From positions 1 to 6,008 of the forward strand of contig QOAS01000172.1 in NCBI GenBank assembly GCA_003972855.1: a stretch of 6,008 nucleotides of DNA, read 5' to 3'. The notes under the pieces are model-generated. The model was given only the letters and a program-made list of their open reading frames with translations. It was not told the origin of the DNA and made no database searches. The stretch comes from Gammaproteobacteria bacterium (lineage in GTDB: Bacteria > Aquificota > Aquificia > Aquificales > QOAS01). Both the position numbers and the translations under genes were made by a program. How positions within the stretch are numbered: position 1 is the stretch's first letter; each line of letters starts with the position of its first letter. Below, piece by piece: positions 1-5,356 of the stretch.

Positions 1-27
1 TAAATTACATAATTTGCCAAAACCTTT

Positions 28-489
28 TTGGAAAAGTTGGAAGAAATACCCTTCGGGAAGGCTATTGTATTTACCCAAACTAAGGTTGAAGCAGACCGTT
101 TGGCAAAACACCTTAGGTCTTTGGGTTTTAAAACCGCTCCTTTGCACGGCGATTATTCTCAATCCCGAAGGGAGGCGGTTTTAAGGGATTTCCGAAGGGG
201 AAGGATAAACCTTTTGGTTGCAACCGATGTAGCATCAAGGGGTATAGACATAAGCGACTTGGATGTGGTGTTTAATTTCCGCCTTCCCCAAAATGCGGAA
301 AGTTACGTTCACCGAATAGGGCGAACCGGAAGGGCGGGAAGAAAAGGTATTGCGGTTTCCTTTTCACCCGTTTCCGATGACAACCGATTTATAAGAATCC
401 GCAAATTGGTGGGAAACAGTTTTGAATTCGTAAACCTTTCGGAGAAACCGTTATTAAGAAGACGGAAGAAGAAAAGTTACAGACGGTAA
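28..489 (+). CDS. DEAD-box RNA helicase, C-terminal RecA domain only (5'-truncated)
   Basis: The protein is the second RecA-like domain of an ATP-dependent superfamily 2 RNA helicase, which would remodel RNA duplexes in the cytoplasm. Counting from the TTG at 28, motif IV is AIVFTQTK (residues 12-19), the HGD segment is at 40-42, motif V is ATDVASRGID (65-74) and motif VI is HRIGRTGRAG (95-104). A basic RRRKKK tail near the C terminus is typical of RNA-binding extensions. Whole DEAD-box proteins are about 370-450 residues; here the Q motif, Walker A and DEAD box are missing. In-frame stops at 1-3 and 10-12 lie just upstream, and the TTG has no visible Shine-Dalgarno, so it is probably not a real start. 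The gene is either broken here or joined to unrelated sequence at the window edge. The domain identity is secure; an intact function is not. Confidence 0.85.
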   Translation: MEKLEEIPFGKAIVFTQTKVEADRLAKHLRSLGFKTAPLHGDYSQSRREAVLRDFRRGRINLLVATDVASRGIDISDLDVVFNFRLPQNAESYVHRIGRTGRAGRKGIAVSFSPVSDDNRFIRIRKLVGNSFEFVNLSEKPLLRRRKKKSYRR

Positions 490-540
490 CTTTAGGTTTC
501 CTTTTTTGGTTTTTCGCTTTTTAGTCCCACAAGGGTTACC

Positions 541-642
541 TTGACAACCGAAAATGATTTACAAATTGCGAGGTTTTATACGAACTTAGTGGAACTAAAG
601 CAAAAAACAAAAGCACTGAGAGAGTTTTTTAATTCCCCTTAA
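541..642 (+). CDS. Possible small ORF, 33 codons, unknown function
   Basis: An open frame runs from a TTG at 541 to a TAA at 640-642. It encodes a polar, probably helical peptide beginning LTTENDLQIARFYTNLVELK and ending in FFNSP. A weak AAGGG (531-535) sits 5 nt before the TTG. The frame has no internal stop back to the TAG at 493-495, but there is no ATG or GTG in that stretch. It lies in the helicase-to-hlyD gap and overlaps the convergent membrane-fusion gene by 14 nt at the 3' ends. The balanced amino-acid composition, unlike a random shadow frame, is the only argument for coding. I do not recognise a family. It could equally be non-coding spacer or the eroded 3' end of a gene. Confidence 0.3.
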   Translation: MTTENDLQIARFYTNLVELKQKTKALREFFNSP

Positions 643-1738
643 CCCTTATCGGGTACTTGTGAAGGGCTATCTGCCTTAGGCGAAACTGACCCGCGACTAT
701 AAACCTATCTTCGGGAGAAATTTTACCCGTAACACACGCGGAGTTTCCGTTTAAAACCTCAACCTTAACGGGGATTAAGTTTTTCTTCTCATTCACGAGA
801 TAAGTTCCGCTATCCAAATACAAAATTGCGGAGGAAGGAACTATGAAACCTTTACACTCGGCGGTTTCAATTTTTACATTAACCCAACTTTCGGAGGGTA
901 TATTTAACCTCTTGGTGTAAATAACAACCGCTTTTAACCCGTTTTGGGCGGAAGGAAGAACCTTTGCCACCTCAAGGGTGTATTTTTTATCTCCCACCTC
1001 CACTATTGCGGCTTCACCCACCTTTGCGTCGGTGGGAACTAAAGCCACCAACCTGTAGAGGTCGGTGTTTTCTATTTCCAAAACGGGTTTCCCCGCGGGA
1101 ACAAAACTCCCCTCTTTGGCATATATCGTTCTTACAACCCCGTCGTAAGGAGCTTTTATTTTGGAGTAGTTTTCTATGTTGTGTTTTAACTCCTCTATTT
1201 GGGCTTTAACCGACTTTAACTCCGCAAGGGTTTGCACATATTGAGCTTTAGCCCTTTTTAGGGAGCTTTCCGAAAGTTGAAGCTCCTCTTTGGAAATTCC
1301 TCCCGTCCCATACAGCTTTAGGTTTCTTTGATAAATGTTCTTTTGGGTTTCGTAAAAGAGCTTTGCGGACTCAAGGGCTACCTTAAGGGCTTGGGCTTTG
1401 GCGGTAAGGGTGTTAAGTTGGGCTTTTAAATCGGTGGGGTCTACAACCGCCAAAACTTCACCCTTTTTAAAGCTATCGCCTTCGCGGACAAAAAGTTTTT
1501 GGACAATCCCCGAGGTTTTAGGAGCCAATACCCCCTTGCGGATAGGCTCGTATTTCGCCCTAAAAGTGGTGAAGGCTTTCAGCTCCCCCTTTTGCGGTTT
1601 TACTAAACTAACCGTATAGGGAACCGTTTGGGGTTTTTCCAAATTCTTAAGTTCCTCCTTTCGTTCTTTAACCTTGTAAAGTCCGAAGGCGAAAAAAAGA
1701 ACCAAAACGCCTACGGTGGCAAAAAGGTATTTTCTCAT
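629..1738 (-). CDS. RND/HlyD-type efflux periplasmic adaptor (membrane-fusion protein)
   Basis: This is a 369-residue adaptor that would link an inner-membrane pump to an outer-membrane channel. Residues 4-20 are a hydrophobic N-terminal anchor or uncleaved signal. Residues 69-100 (GVLAPKTSGIVQ, then VREGDSFKKGEVLAVVDP) form the first half of the lipoyl/barrel-sandwich domain. Residues 103-190 are a long Ala/Lys/Glu-rich alpha-helical hairpin. Residues 194-222 (KIKAPYDGVVRTIYAKEGSF) are the second lipoyl half, followed by the beta-barrel (about 223-295) and the membrane-proximal domain. Length and order fit the AcrA/MexA/CusB superfamily. No RND permease or TolC-like gene is adjacent: downstream lies the convergent helicase fragment, and upstream a divergent kinase starts 20 nt away. 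The pump partner and substrate therefore cannot be named. The ATG at 1736-1738 precedes the anchor directly; the only purine-rich site upstream, AAAGGA, is about 14 nt away. Confidence 0.9.
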   Translation of the reverse strand: MRKYLFATVGVLVLFFAFGLYKVKERKEELKNLEKPQTVPYTVSLVKPQKGELKAFTTFRAKYEPIRKGVLAPKTSGIVQKLFVREGDSFKKGEVLAVVDPTDLKAQLNTLTAKAQALKVALESAKLFYETQKNIYQRNLKLYGTGGISKEELQLSESSLKRAKAQYVQTLAELKSVKAQIEELKHNIENYSKIKAPYDGVVRTIYAKEGSFVPAGKPVLEIENTDLYRLVALVPTDAKVGEAAIVEVGDKKYTLEVAKVLPSAQNGLKAVVIYTKRLNIPSESWVNVKIETAECKGFIVPSSAILYLDSGTYLVNEKKNLIPVKVEVLNGNSACVTGKISPEDRFIVAGQFRLRQIALHKYPIRVKGN

Positions 1739-1758
1739 AAGGAGGATTATTATCCTTT
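1739..1758. promoter_or_regulatory. 20-nt divergent start region with facing ribosome-binding sites
   Basis: Only 20 nt separate the start codons of the minus-strand membrane-fusion gene and the plus-strand kinase gene. The plus strand has AAGGAGG at 1739-1745, 13 nt from the kinase ATG. The minus strand has AAAGGA (1758-1753), 14 nt from the adaptor ATG. The two sites form an imperfect inverted repeat, AAGGA (1739-1743) with TCCTT (1753-1757), and a TATTAT lies in the centre. No room exists for two ordinary promoters, so each transcript must begin inside or beyond the opposite gene, or be almost leaderless. Confidence 0.5.
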
Positions 1759-2280
1759 ATGGACTTCAAACCCTCTAAAGTTGTGGTTTTAATAGGTCTC
1801 TCGGGGAGTGGAAAGTCTTTTGTCGCCCAAAGGTTGGCTCAAAAGCTCGGTTACACCGTCTTAAGGAGCGATGAGATAAGGAAAACCCTTGCGGGTTTAA
1901 ACCCATACCAAGACGCCAAAAGTGAGTTTGGAAAAGGAATTTACACCGAAGAGATGACCCAAAAGGTTTACCGAACAATGGTTGAAAAGGCAAAGGATAT
2001 AGTCCGCAAAGGGGGTAAGGTTGTTTTGGACGCAACCTTTTTAAGAAACTGGCAAAGGGAGTTGGTTTTACGGCTCTTCCCTTCGGCGGTTTTCGTATGG
2101 GTTTGGGCACCCGAAGAGGTGGTTTTGGAAAGACTTAAAAACCGCAAGGGTGATATTTCCGATGCGACACCCGAGGTTTACTTTAAGCAAAAAGAGCGAT
2201 TTGAACCCCCAACCGAACTGCTTACCACCTTTGTAATTAGAAGCGACGAGTGGGAAAAGCTGATACCTTTTTTGGAATAG
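1759..2280 (+). CDS. P-loop kinase-like ATPase (COG0645 / AAA_33 type)
   Basis: This 173-residue soluble protein has the nucleotide-kinase fold. The Walker A motif GLSGSGKS is at residues 13-20, an RSD(E)IRK segment at 37-42, GIYTEEMTQKVYRTM at 60-74, and a Walker-B-like VVLDATF at 88-94. The lid-like segment ERLKNRKGDISDAT is at 124-137. The order LRSD, GIY, DATF, SDAT is the signature of the predicted kinase family COG0645. In many bacteria this module is the C-terminal half of a fused aminoglycoside-phosphotransferase-like protein (COG2187); here it stands alone. Its substrate is not known. A zeta-toxin-like or polynucleotide-kinase-like activity is conceivable but nothing here shows it, and no antitoxin gene is adjacent. 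The ATG at 1759 is preceded by GGAGG at an unusually long 13-nt spacing. Confidence 0.85.
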   Translation: MDFKPSKVVVLIGLSGSGKSFVAQRLAQKLGYTVLRSDEIRKTLAGLNPYQDAKSEFGKGIYTEEMTQKVYRTMVEKAKDIVRKGGKVVLDATFLRNWQRELVLRLFPSAVFVWVWAPEEVVLERLKNRKGDISDATPEVYFKQKERFEPPTELLTTFVIRSDEWEKLIPFLE

Positions 2281-2281
2281 G

Positions 2282-2305
2282 AAAAAACCCCGCCCGAAGG
2301 GCGGG
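2282..2305 (-). terminator. Intrinsic terminator of tpx
   Basis: A perfect 7-bp GC stem, CCCGCCC (2289-2295) with GGGCGGG (2299-2305), encloses a 3-nt loop. Read on the minus strand it is followed by one G and six T (2287-2282), the classic rho-independent layout, and it begins 9 nt after the tpx stop codon. On the plus strand the stem is followed by TGTAAAAAC, so there is no U-tract for the kinase gene that ends at 2280. It therefore appears to act mainly in the tpx direction. Confidence 0.9.
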
Positions 2306-2314
2306 TGTAAAAAC

Positions 2315-2827
2315 TTAAACCAATTTCTTAAGGGCTTCTATAACTTCGTCGTAATTGGGTTCGTTGGTTATTTCGGGAACAAGTTGTTTGTAAGCAATTT
2401 TTCCTTCGGTATCAACTATGAATACCGCCCTTGCCAAAAGACCCTTTAGCGCACCTTCCGCAATGAGAACGCCGAATTTTTCCATATCCCTGTATCTGAA
2501 GTCGGAAGCAACGGTTATGTTGGCGATGCTAAAGCTTTCGCAGAATCTCTTTTCCGCAAAGGGCAAGTCCATGGATACAACGGTTACATCAACCTTGTCG
2601 GTGAGCTCTTTGAGGAGTTCGTTGAATTTTTTAGTTTCGGTTTCGCAAACGGGGGTATCCAACGAGGGAACGGTAATGATGAGTTGAACTTTGTCCTTTT
2701 TACCGCCTATTTCTTTTTCGGAAAGGTCTTTGGTAACAACGCAAGCGGTGGGAGCGTTATCTCCAACGTTCAAAGTGGGACCCGCCAAAGTTACAGGATT
2801 TCCTTTAAGGGTTATGGTTTCTGCCAT
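2315..2827 (-). CDS. tpx: Thiol peroxidase (atypical 2-Cys peroxiredoxin)
   Basis: The 170-residue protein reduces hydrogen peroxide and organic peroxides using thioredoxin-type reductant in the cytoplasm. The active-site segment SLDTPVCETETKKF (residues 55-68) carries Thr58 and the peroxidatic Cys61. The resolving Cys96 is in EKRFCESF, giving the intramolecular disulfide typical of Tpx. The catalytic Arg133 lies in ARAVFIVD. ASDFRYRDMEKFGVLI (107-122) is also highly conserved. Length matches the family and I see no damage. The ATG at 2825-2827 is fixed by a strong AAGGAGGT on the minus strand (2833-2840), 5 nt upstream. The gene appears monocistronic: a terminator follows the stop, and a regulatory region with inverted repeats lies upstream. 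The sequence recalls the Aquifex protein closely. Confidence 0.97.
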   Translation of the reverse strand: MAETITLKGNPVTLAGPTLNVGDNAPTACVVTKDLSEKEIGGKKDKVQLIITVPSLDTPVCETETKKFNELLKELTDKVDVTVVSMDLPFAEKRFCESFSIANITVASDFRYRDMEKFGVLIAEGALKGLLARAVFIVDTEGKIAYKQLVPEITNEPNYDEVIEALKKLV

Positions 2828-2860
2828 TTTTTACCTCCTTCGGTTTTGCCTTATTCATTT

Positions 2861-2902
2861 TTTCAAGGTTTGAAAGGTTTTTAAATGACAGAAACCATTT
2901 AA
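2861..2902. repeat. Two perfect inverted repeats in the tpx leader
   Basis: Two separate palindromes lie between the tpx ribosome-binding site and its candidate promoter. The first is TTTCAA-GGT-TTGAAA (2861-2875). The second is TTAAATG-(8 nt)-CATTTAA (2881-2902), with perfect 7-bp arms. Their size fits dimeric repressor operators or short leader hairpins. Neither matches the Fur/PerR box I know, so the cognate regulator is unknown. Confidence 0.4.
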
Positions 2903-2913
2903 GCAAAGGTTCA

Positions 2914-2942
2914 AATATGGCTTTCATTATTGTTTTTTTCAA
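2914..2942 (-). promoter_or_regulatory. tpx: Candidate sigma70-type promoter of tpx
   Basis: On the minus strand, TTGAAA (2942-2937) and CATATT (2919-2914) are separated by 17 nt, matching 5/6 and 4/6 of the consensus. Transcription would start near 2907, giving a leader of about 80 nt that contains both inverted repeats. The -35 falls inside the stretch used by the tRNA promoter candidate on the opposite strand. This was assigned by eye only. Confidence 0.35.
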
Positions 2943-2956
2943 AAATTCCGTAAAAT
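2930..2956 (+). promoter_or_regulatory. Candidate promoter of tRNA-Pro
   Basis: TAAAAT at 2951-2956 is a good -10 element placed 17 nt before the tRNA 5' end. The best -35 is TTGTTT (2930-2935) with a short 15-nt spacer. Start of transcription near 2963 would give a leader of about 10 nt, normal for a single tRNA gene. Confidence 0.4.
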
Positions 2957-2973
2957 AGTCTTGTTTGGGGATT

Positions 2974-3046
2974 CGGGGCGTAGCTCAGGTGGCAGAGCGC
3001 TGGCATCGGGAGCCAGAGGTCGCGGGTTCAAGTCCCGCCGCCCCGA
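2974..3046 (+). tRNA. tRNA-Pro (anticodon CGG)
   Basis: A complete 73-nt cloverleaf can be drawn. The acceptor CGGGGCG (2974-2980) pairs with CGCCCCG (3039-3045), with discriminator A3046. The D stem is GCTC/GAGC (2983-2986, 2995-2998). The anticodon stem is CTGGC/GCCAG (3000-3004, 3012-3016) with loop ATCGGGA, anticodon CGG at 3007-3009 and G37. The T arm is GCGGG-TTCAAGT-CCCGC (3022-3038). The C1:G72 pair, A73 and G37 are identity features of bacterial tRNA-Pro and confirm the call. Nineteen of 21 stem pairs are G:C, as expected in a thermophile. The 3' CCA is not encoded (CTCT follows). The gene ends 2 nt before the stop codon of the convergent Fe-S protein gene. Confidence 0.96.
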
Positions 3047-3048
3047 CT

Positions 3049-4329
3049 CTAAATCTTGCATTCCTCCCACAACTGTTCCAAAGTCCTTTTTTCCTCCTCT
3101 GTTAGGAACTTTCTTGCAACGAAATCCGCTATGTGTTCCACCTTAAGGTCGTTGGCATACCTTATACTGCCCTCGTTCAGTTGCAAAACGCACCCCGGAC
3201 AGGAGGTTAAAATGATTTTTGCACCGCTTTGGGAAAAATCTTCCATCTTCCTTTTGAGTATCTTTTGGGAAAGAACGGGATTTTTAACCGAAAACATTCC
3301 CGCAAATCCGCAACAGCTCTTATTCAGTTCTCCCTTTACCACCTTAGCACCCTTGGAGGCTACCCTGTCAAACACCTCGGTGGGTATTTTCATAGCTGTG
3401 TAGGAGTGACACGGGTAGTGGATGGTTACCTTTTCCCCTTCTTCAACCTTTAACTCCTTAAGTTCGCGGTCTAAAATTTCTACCAACTCGTAAACGGGAA
3501 AAGGTAGGTCGTAGTCCTCTTTAAAAGTTCCTCCCCCCGTGGGACATACCACCACCAGTCCATCAACCGAATACTTTTCCGCCAATTTGGTAAACACCTC
3601 GGTGTTTTTCTTCCTAAGTTGGTCAAACATATCGGTAAAACCGCTGTAGTAATGAGGTCCACCGCAACAGGATACCCCGTCGGGGACTATAACCTTGTAA
3701 CCCAACTTTTGGAGTATGCGGACTACATTTTCCGCCGTCGGGGTGTAAAAGTTTTCATACATACAACCGGGGAAGAAGATAAAGGTAGCCCTTGCCTTAC
3801 CCTTGGGGAGAAAAATTTTCCCCCTCAAACTTTGGGCGTTAAATTTGGGTTTGGGAAAATATTTGACCGCACCGGTGGGGAAAACCACGGGCATGGTATC
3901 CCTTTTCCCCAAAAAGAGTTTGGATATAAAAGCCCCCGCCTTTAGGGCTAACTTTTGAACGAGATTTCCTTGGAAGGTCAGGGATTTTAAACCCAAATAC
4001 TTAACCCAATCCTTTCCGAGGTTTTTATTGACCTCTTCCCTAACGTGGACTAAAAGCTCTTTATATTCAACCCCGTTGGGGCAGATATTCTCGCAATTTC
4101 TGCAAAGGGTGCATTCGTCCCATCTCTTTGCCACCTCGGGCGAAAGTTTTAATTTCCCCTCCAAAAGGGTTTTTGCCAAAAGAATTCTTCCCCTCGGAGA
4201 GTAGGCTTCGTCCAATTCCTCCCTGTAGGTGGGACACACGGTTTTGCAAAGTCCACATTGGACGCACGCATTTAGGGTTTCTAAAGGTATCTTTAAAACC
4301 CTTTTAGGGCTGTTTAAGTCTTTCTCCAT
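3049..4329 (-). CDS. GlcF/GlpC-like (Fe-S)-binding oxidoreductase subunit
   Basis: This is a 426-residue electron-transfer subunit. Two [4Fe-4S] ferredoxin motifs are at the N terminus: C22/C25/C28/C32 (CVQCGLCKTVCP) and C73/C76/C79/C83 (CTLCRNCENICP). Two CCG domains (PF02754) follow. The first has C189 (FFPGCM), C221-C222 (SCCGG) and C262, where the usual CxxC reads CPTG. The second has C307 (HYPCH), C339-C340 (SCCGFAGMF) and C377/C380 (CPGC). This architecture is shared by GlcF (glycolate oxidase), GlpC and LldE, and by heterodisulfide-reductase-like proteins. The FAD subunit that would define the substrate is not next to it, so the electron donor is unknown. The only purine-rich ribosome-binding site is GGGGAGG (4350-4344 on the minus strand), 14 nt before the ATG. 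The first ferredoxin Cys at residue 22 fits this start. No terminator is seen downstream. Confidence 0.92.
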   Translation of the reverse strand: MEKDLNSPKRVLKIPLETLNACVQCGLCKTVCPTYREELDEAYSPRGRILLAKTLLEGKLKLSPEVAKRWDECTLCRNCENICPNGVEYKELLVHVREEVNKNLGKDWVKYLGLKSLTFQGNLVQKLALKAGAFISKLFLGKRDTMPVVFPTGAVKYFPKPKFNAQSLRGKIFLPKGKARATFIFFPGCMYENFYTPTAENVVRILQKLGYKVIVPDGVSCCGGPHYYSGFTDMFDQLRKKNTEVFTKLAEKYSVDGLVVVCPTGGGTFKEDYDLPFPVYELVEILDRELKELKVEEGEKVTIHYPCHSYTAMKIPTEVFDRVASKGAKVVKGELNKSCCGFAGMFSVKNPVLSQKILKRKMEDFSQSGAKIILTSCPGCVLQLNEGSIRYANDLKVEHIADFVARKFLTEEEKRTLEQLWEECKI

Positions 4330-4462
4330 AATAGGTAAATAATCCTCCCCTTTTGCGGTTTTTTCCCGACCTTTGGTTGTCCAAAGCGGTAAAAGGCTTT
4401 CTTTTTTCTACAAAAGGTGGTTTAATCTTTTATGAGAAAATATAGAAATTAGGAGGTTTTAA
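4330..4462. promoter_or_regulatory. Divergent intergenic region with hairpin, between Fe-S and di-iron genes
   Basis: This 133-nt space separates two divergent genes and must hold both promoters. It contains a perfect inverted repeat, CTTTGG-TTGT-CCAAAG (4371-4386), near its centre. An overlapping weak stem, AAAGC (4383-4387) with GCTTT (4396-4400), is followed by a T-rich run. Each end carries a ribosome-binding site: GGGGAGG for the minus gene (4344-4350) and AGGAGG for the plus gene (4451-4456). TTTAAT (4421-4426) is a possible plus -10, but I find no convincing -35 on either strand. Confidence 0.4.
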
Positions 4463-5269
4463 ATGGTAGTGACTCCCGAGCGTATTTTGTTTGACGACGG
4501 AAACCACAAATGTATCCTTTTGGAGGATTACGGACACGGTCAAATGGTTCAAACAAATGTATTTTTAATCGTTGATAGCGGTAAAGGAATGCTACTTGAC
4601 CCGGGAGGGCATAAACTTTTTAAACCGCTCTTTTCGGATATAGCCCAAATAATAGGAACCCAAAATATTGAATATATCTTCTTATCCCACCAAGACCCCG
4701 ATATAGTAGCGGGTATCAACGGATGGCTTATGACCACCAACGCCATAGCTCTAATCTCCAAATGGTGGGTTAGGTTTATTCCCCACTACGGGTTGGATAA
4801 ATATGTGGAACCCCGCCTAAAGGGGTTGGAGGATGAGGGCGGTATCCTAAGGTTGGGAAATAGCGAAATCTTTATAATCCCCGGACACTTTATGCACGCA
4901 CCGGGACACTTCCAAATTTACGACCCCGTTTCCAAGATACTCTTTAGCGAAGATATGTTCTTTAGCTTCGGAATGGATTACATGTTTGTAAACGAAGGGG
5001 ACGATATTGAAAAACACCTTAAAGAATATGTGGAACCCTTCGTTAAACGCTTTATGGGTGGAAAACAGGTATTTAAAGCCTACGCCCGAATGCTAAGGGA
5101 AATAGACGAAATTTTCGGTATAGAGATGATAGCTCCCCAACACGGTGCAATTATTAAAGGACACGATAACGTTATGAAGGTTATTGAATGGGTTGAAAAC
5201 CTTGAGGCGGGTCCCGACATTATAGGTCCAATCTTCCAAATACCCAAAAACCACCTCAAGTTTGATTAA
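4463..5269 (+). CDS. Stand-alone ODP-type di-iron metallo-beta-lactamase protein
   Basis: The 268-residue protein has the metallo-beta-lactamase fold of the oxygen-binding di-iron (ODP) / flavodiiron group. Candidate metal ligands follow the flavodiiron spacing: H76-x-D78-x-D80 (SHQDPD), H145 (HFMHAPGH), D164 (LFSEDMFF) and H227 (APQHGAI). H145 and D164 are separated by 18 residues, as in flavodiiron proteins. Those enzymes have Glu at the position of D78, so a Glu-to-Asp change is present. Full flavodiiron proteins are about 400 residues with a C-terminal flavodoxin; this one has none and no rubredoxin domain, so electrons would come from a separate partner or the protein may be a sensor. 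Oxygen or NO reduction or sensing is inferred from the family, not shown. The ATG at 4463 follows AGGAGG with 6-nt spacing. A divergent Fe-S gene lies upstream and a disulfide oxidoreductase 87 nt downstream. Confidence 0.88.
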   Translation: MVVTPERILFDDGNHKCILLEDYGHGQMVQTNVFLIVDSGKGMLLDPGGHKLFKPLFSDIAQIIGTQNIEYIFLSHQDPDIVAGINGWLMTTNAIALISKWWVRFIPHYGLDKYVEPRLKGLEDEGGILRLGNSEIFIIPGHFMHAPGHFQIYDPVSKILFSEDMFFSFGMDYMFVNEGDDIEKHLKEYVEPFVKRFMGGKQVFKAYARMLREIDEIFGIEMIAPQHGAIIKGHDNVMKVIEWVENLEAGPDIIGPIFQIPKNHLKFD

Positions 5270-5291
5270 TCCCTTAATTTTCTATTTTTCC

Positions 5292-5321
5292 TTCACATTT
5301 TCATCGGGAAGTGTTTATATT
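5292..5321 (+). promoter_or_regulatory. Candidate promoter of the disulfide oxidoreductase gene
   Basis: TTCACA (5292-5297) and TATATT (5316-5321) are separated by 18 nt and match 5/6 and 5/6 of the sigma70 consensus. Start of transcription near 5328 would leave a short leader containing GGAGG (5346-5350), 6 nt before the ATG at 5357. This suggests the gene is transcribed separately from the di-iron gene. No hairpin terminator is visible after 5269. Confidence 0.5.
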
Positions 5322-5356
5322 TTTAACTCCTTAGATTTCTCACACGGAGGAAAGGA

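Noticed and set aside
1759..2280. Zeta-type toxin of a toxin-antitoxin pair
   Set aside because: Only the general P-loop kinase fold is shared; the motif order matches the COG0645 kinases and no small antitoxin ORF is adjacent.
2289..2305. Bidirectional terminator for both convergent genes
   Set aside because: Only the minus strand has a T-tract after the stem; the plus side reads TGTAAAAAC.
2961..3146. A 61-codon plus-strand ORF across the tRNA
   Set aside because: It reads through the tRNA cloverleaf and into the antisense of the Fe-S gene, so it is a shadow.
4371..4405. Hairpin plus T-rich run as an attenuator or riboswitch before the di-iron gene
   Set aside because: The good 6-bp stem is not followed directly by the T run, and the alternative stem is only 5 bp and AT-rich. 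No known riboswitch core is visible.
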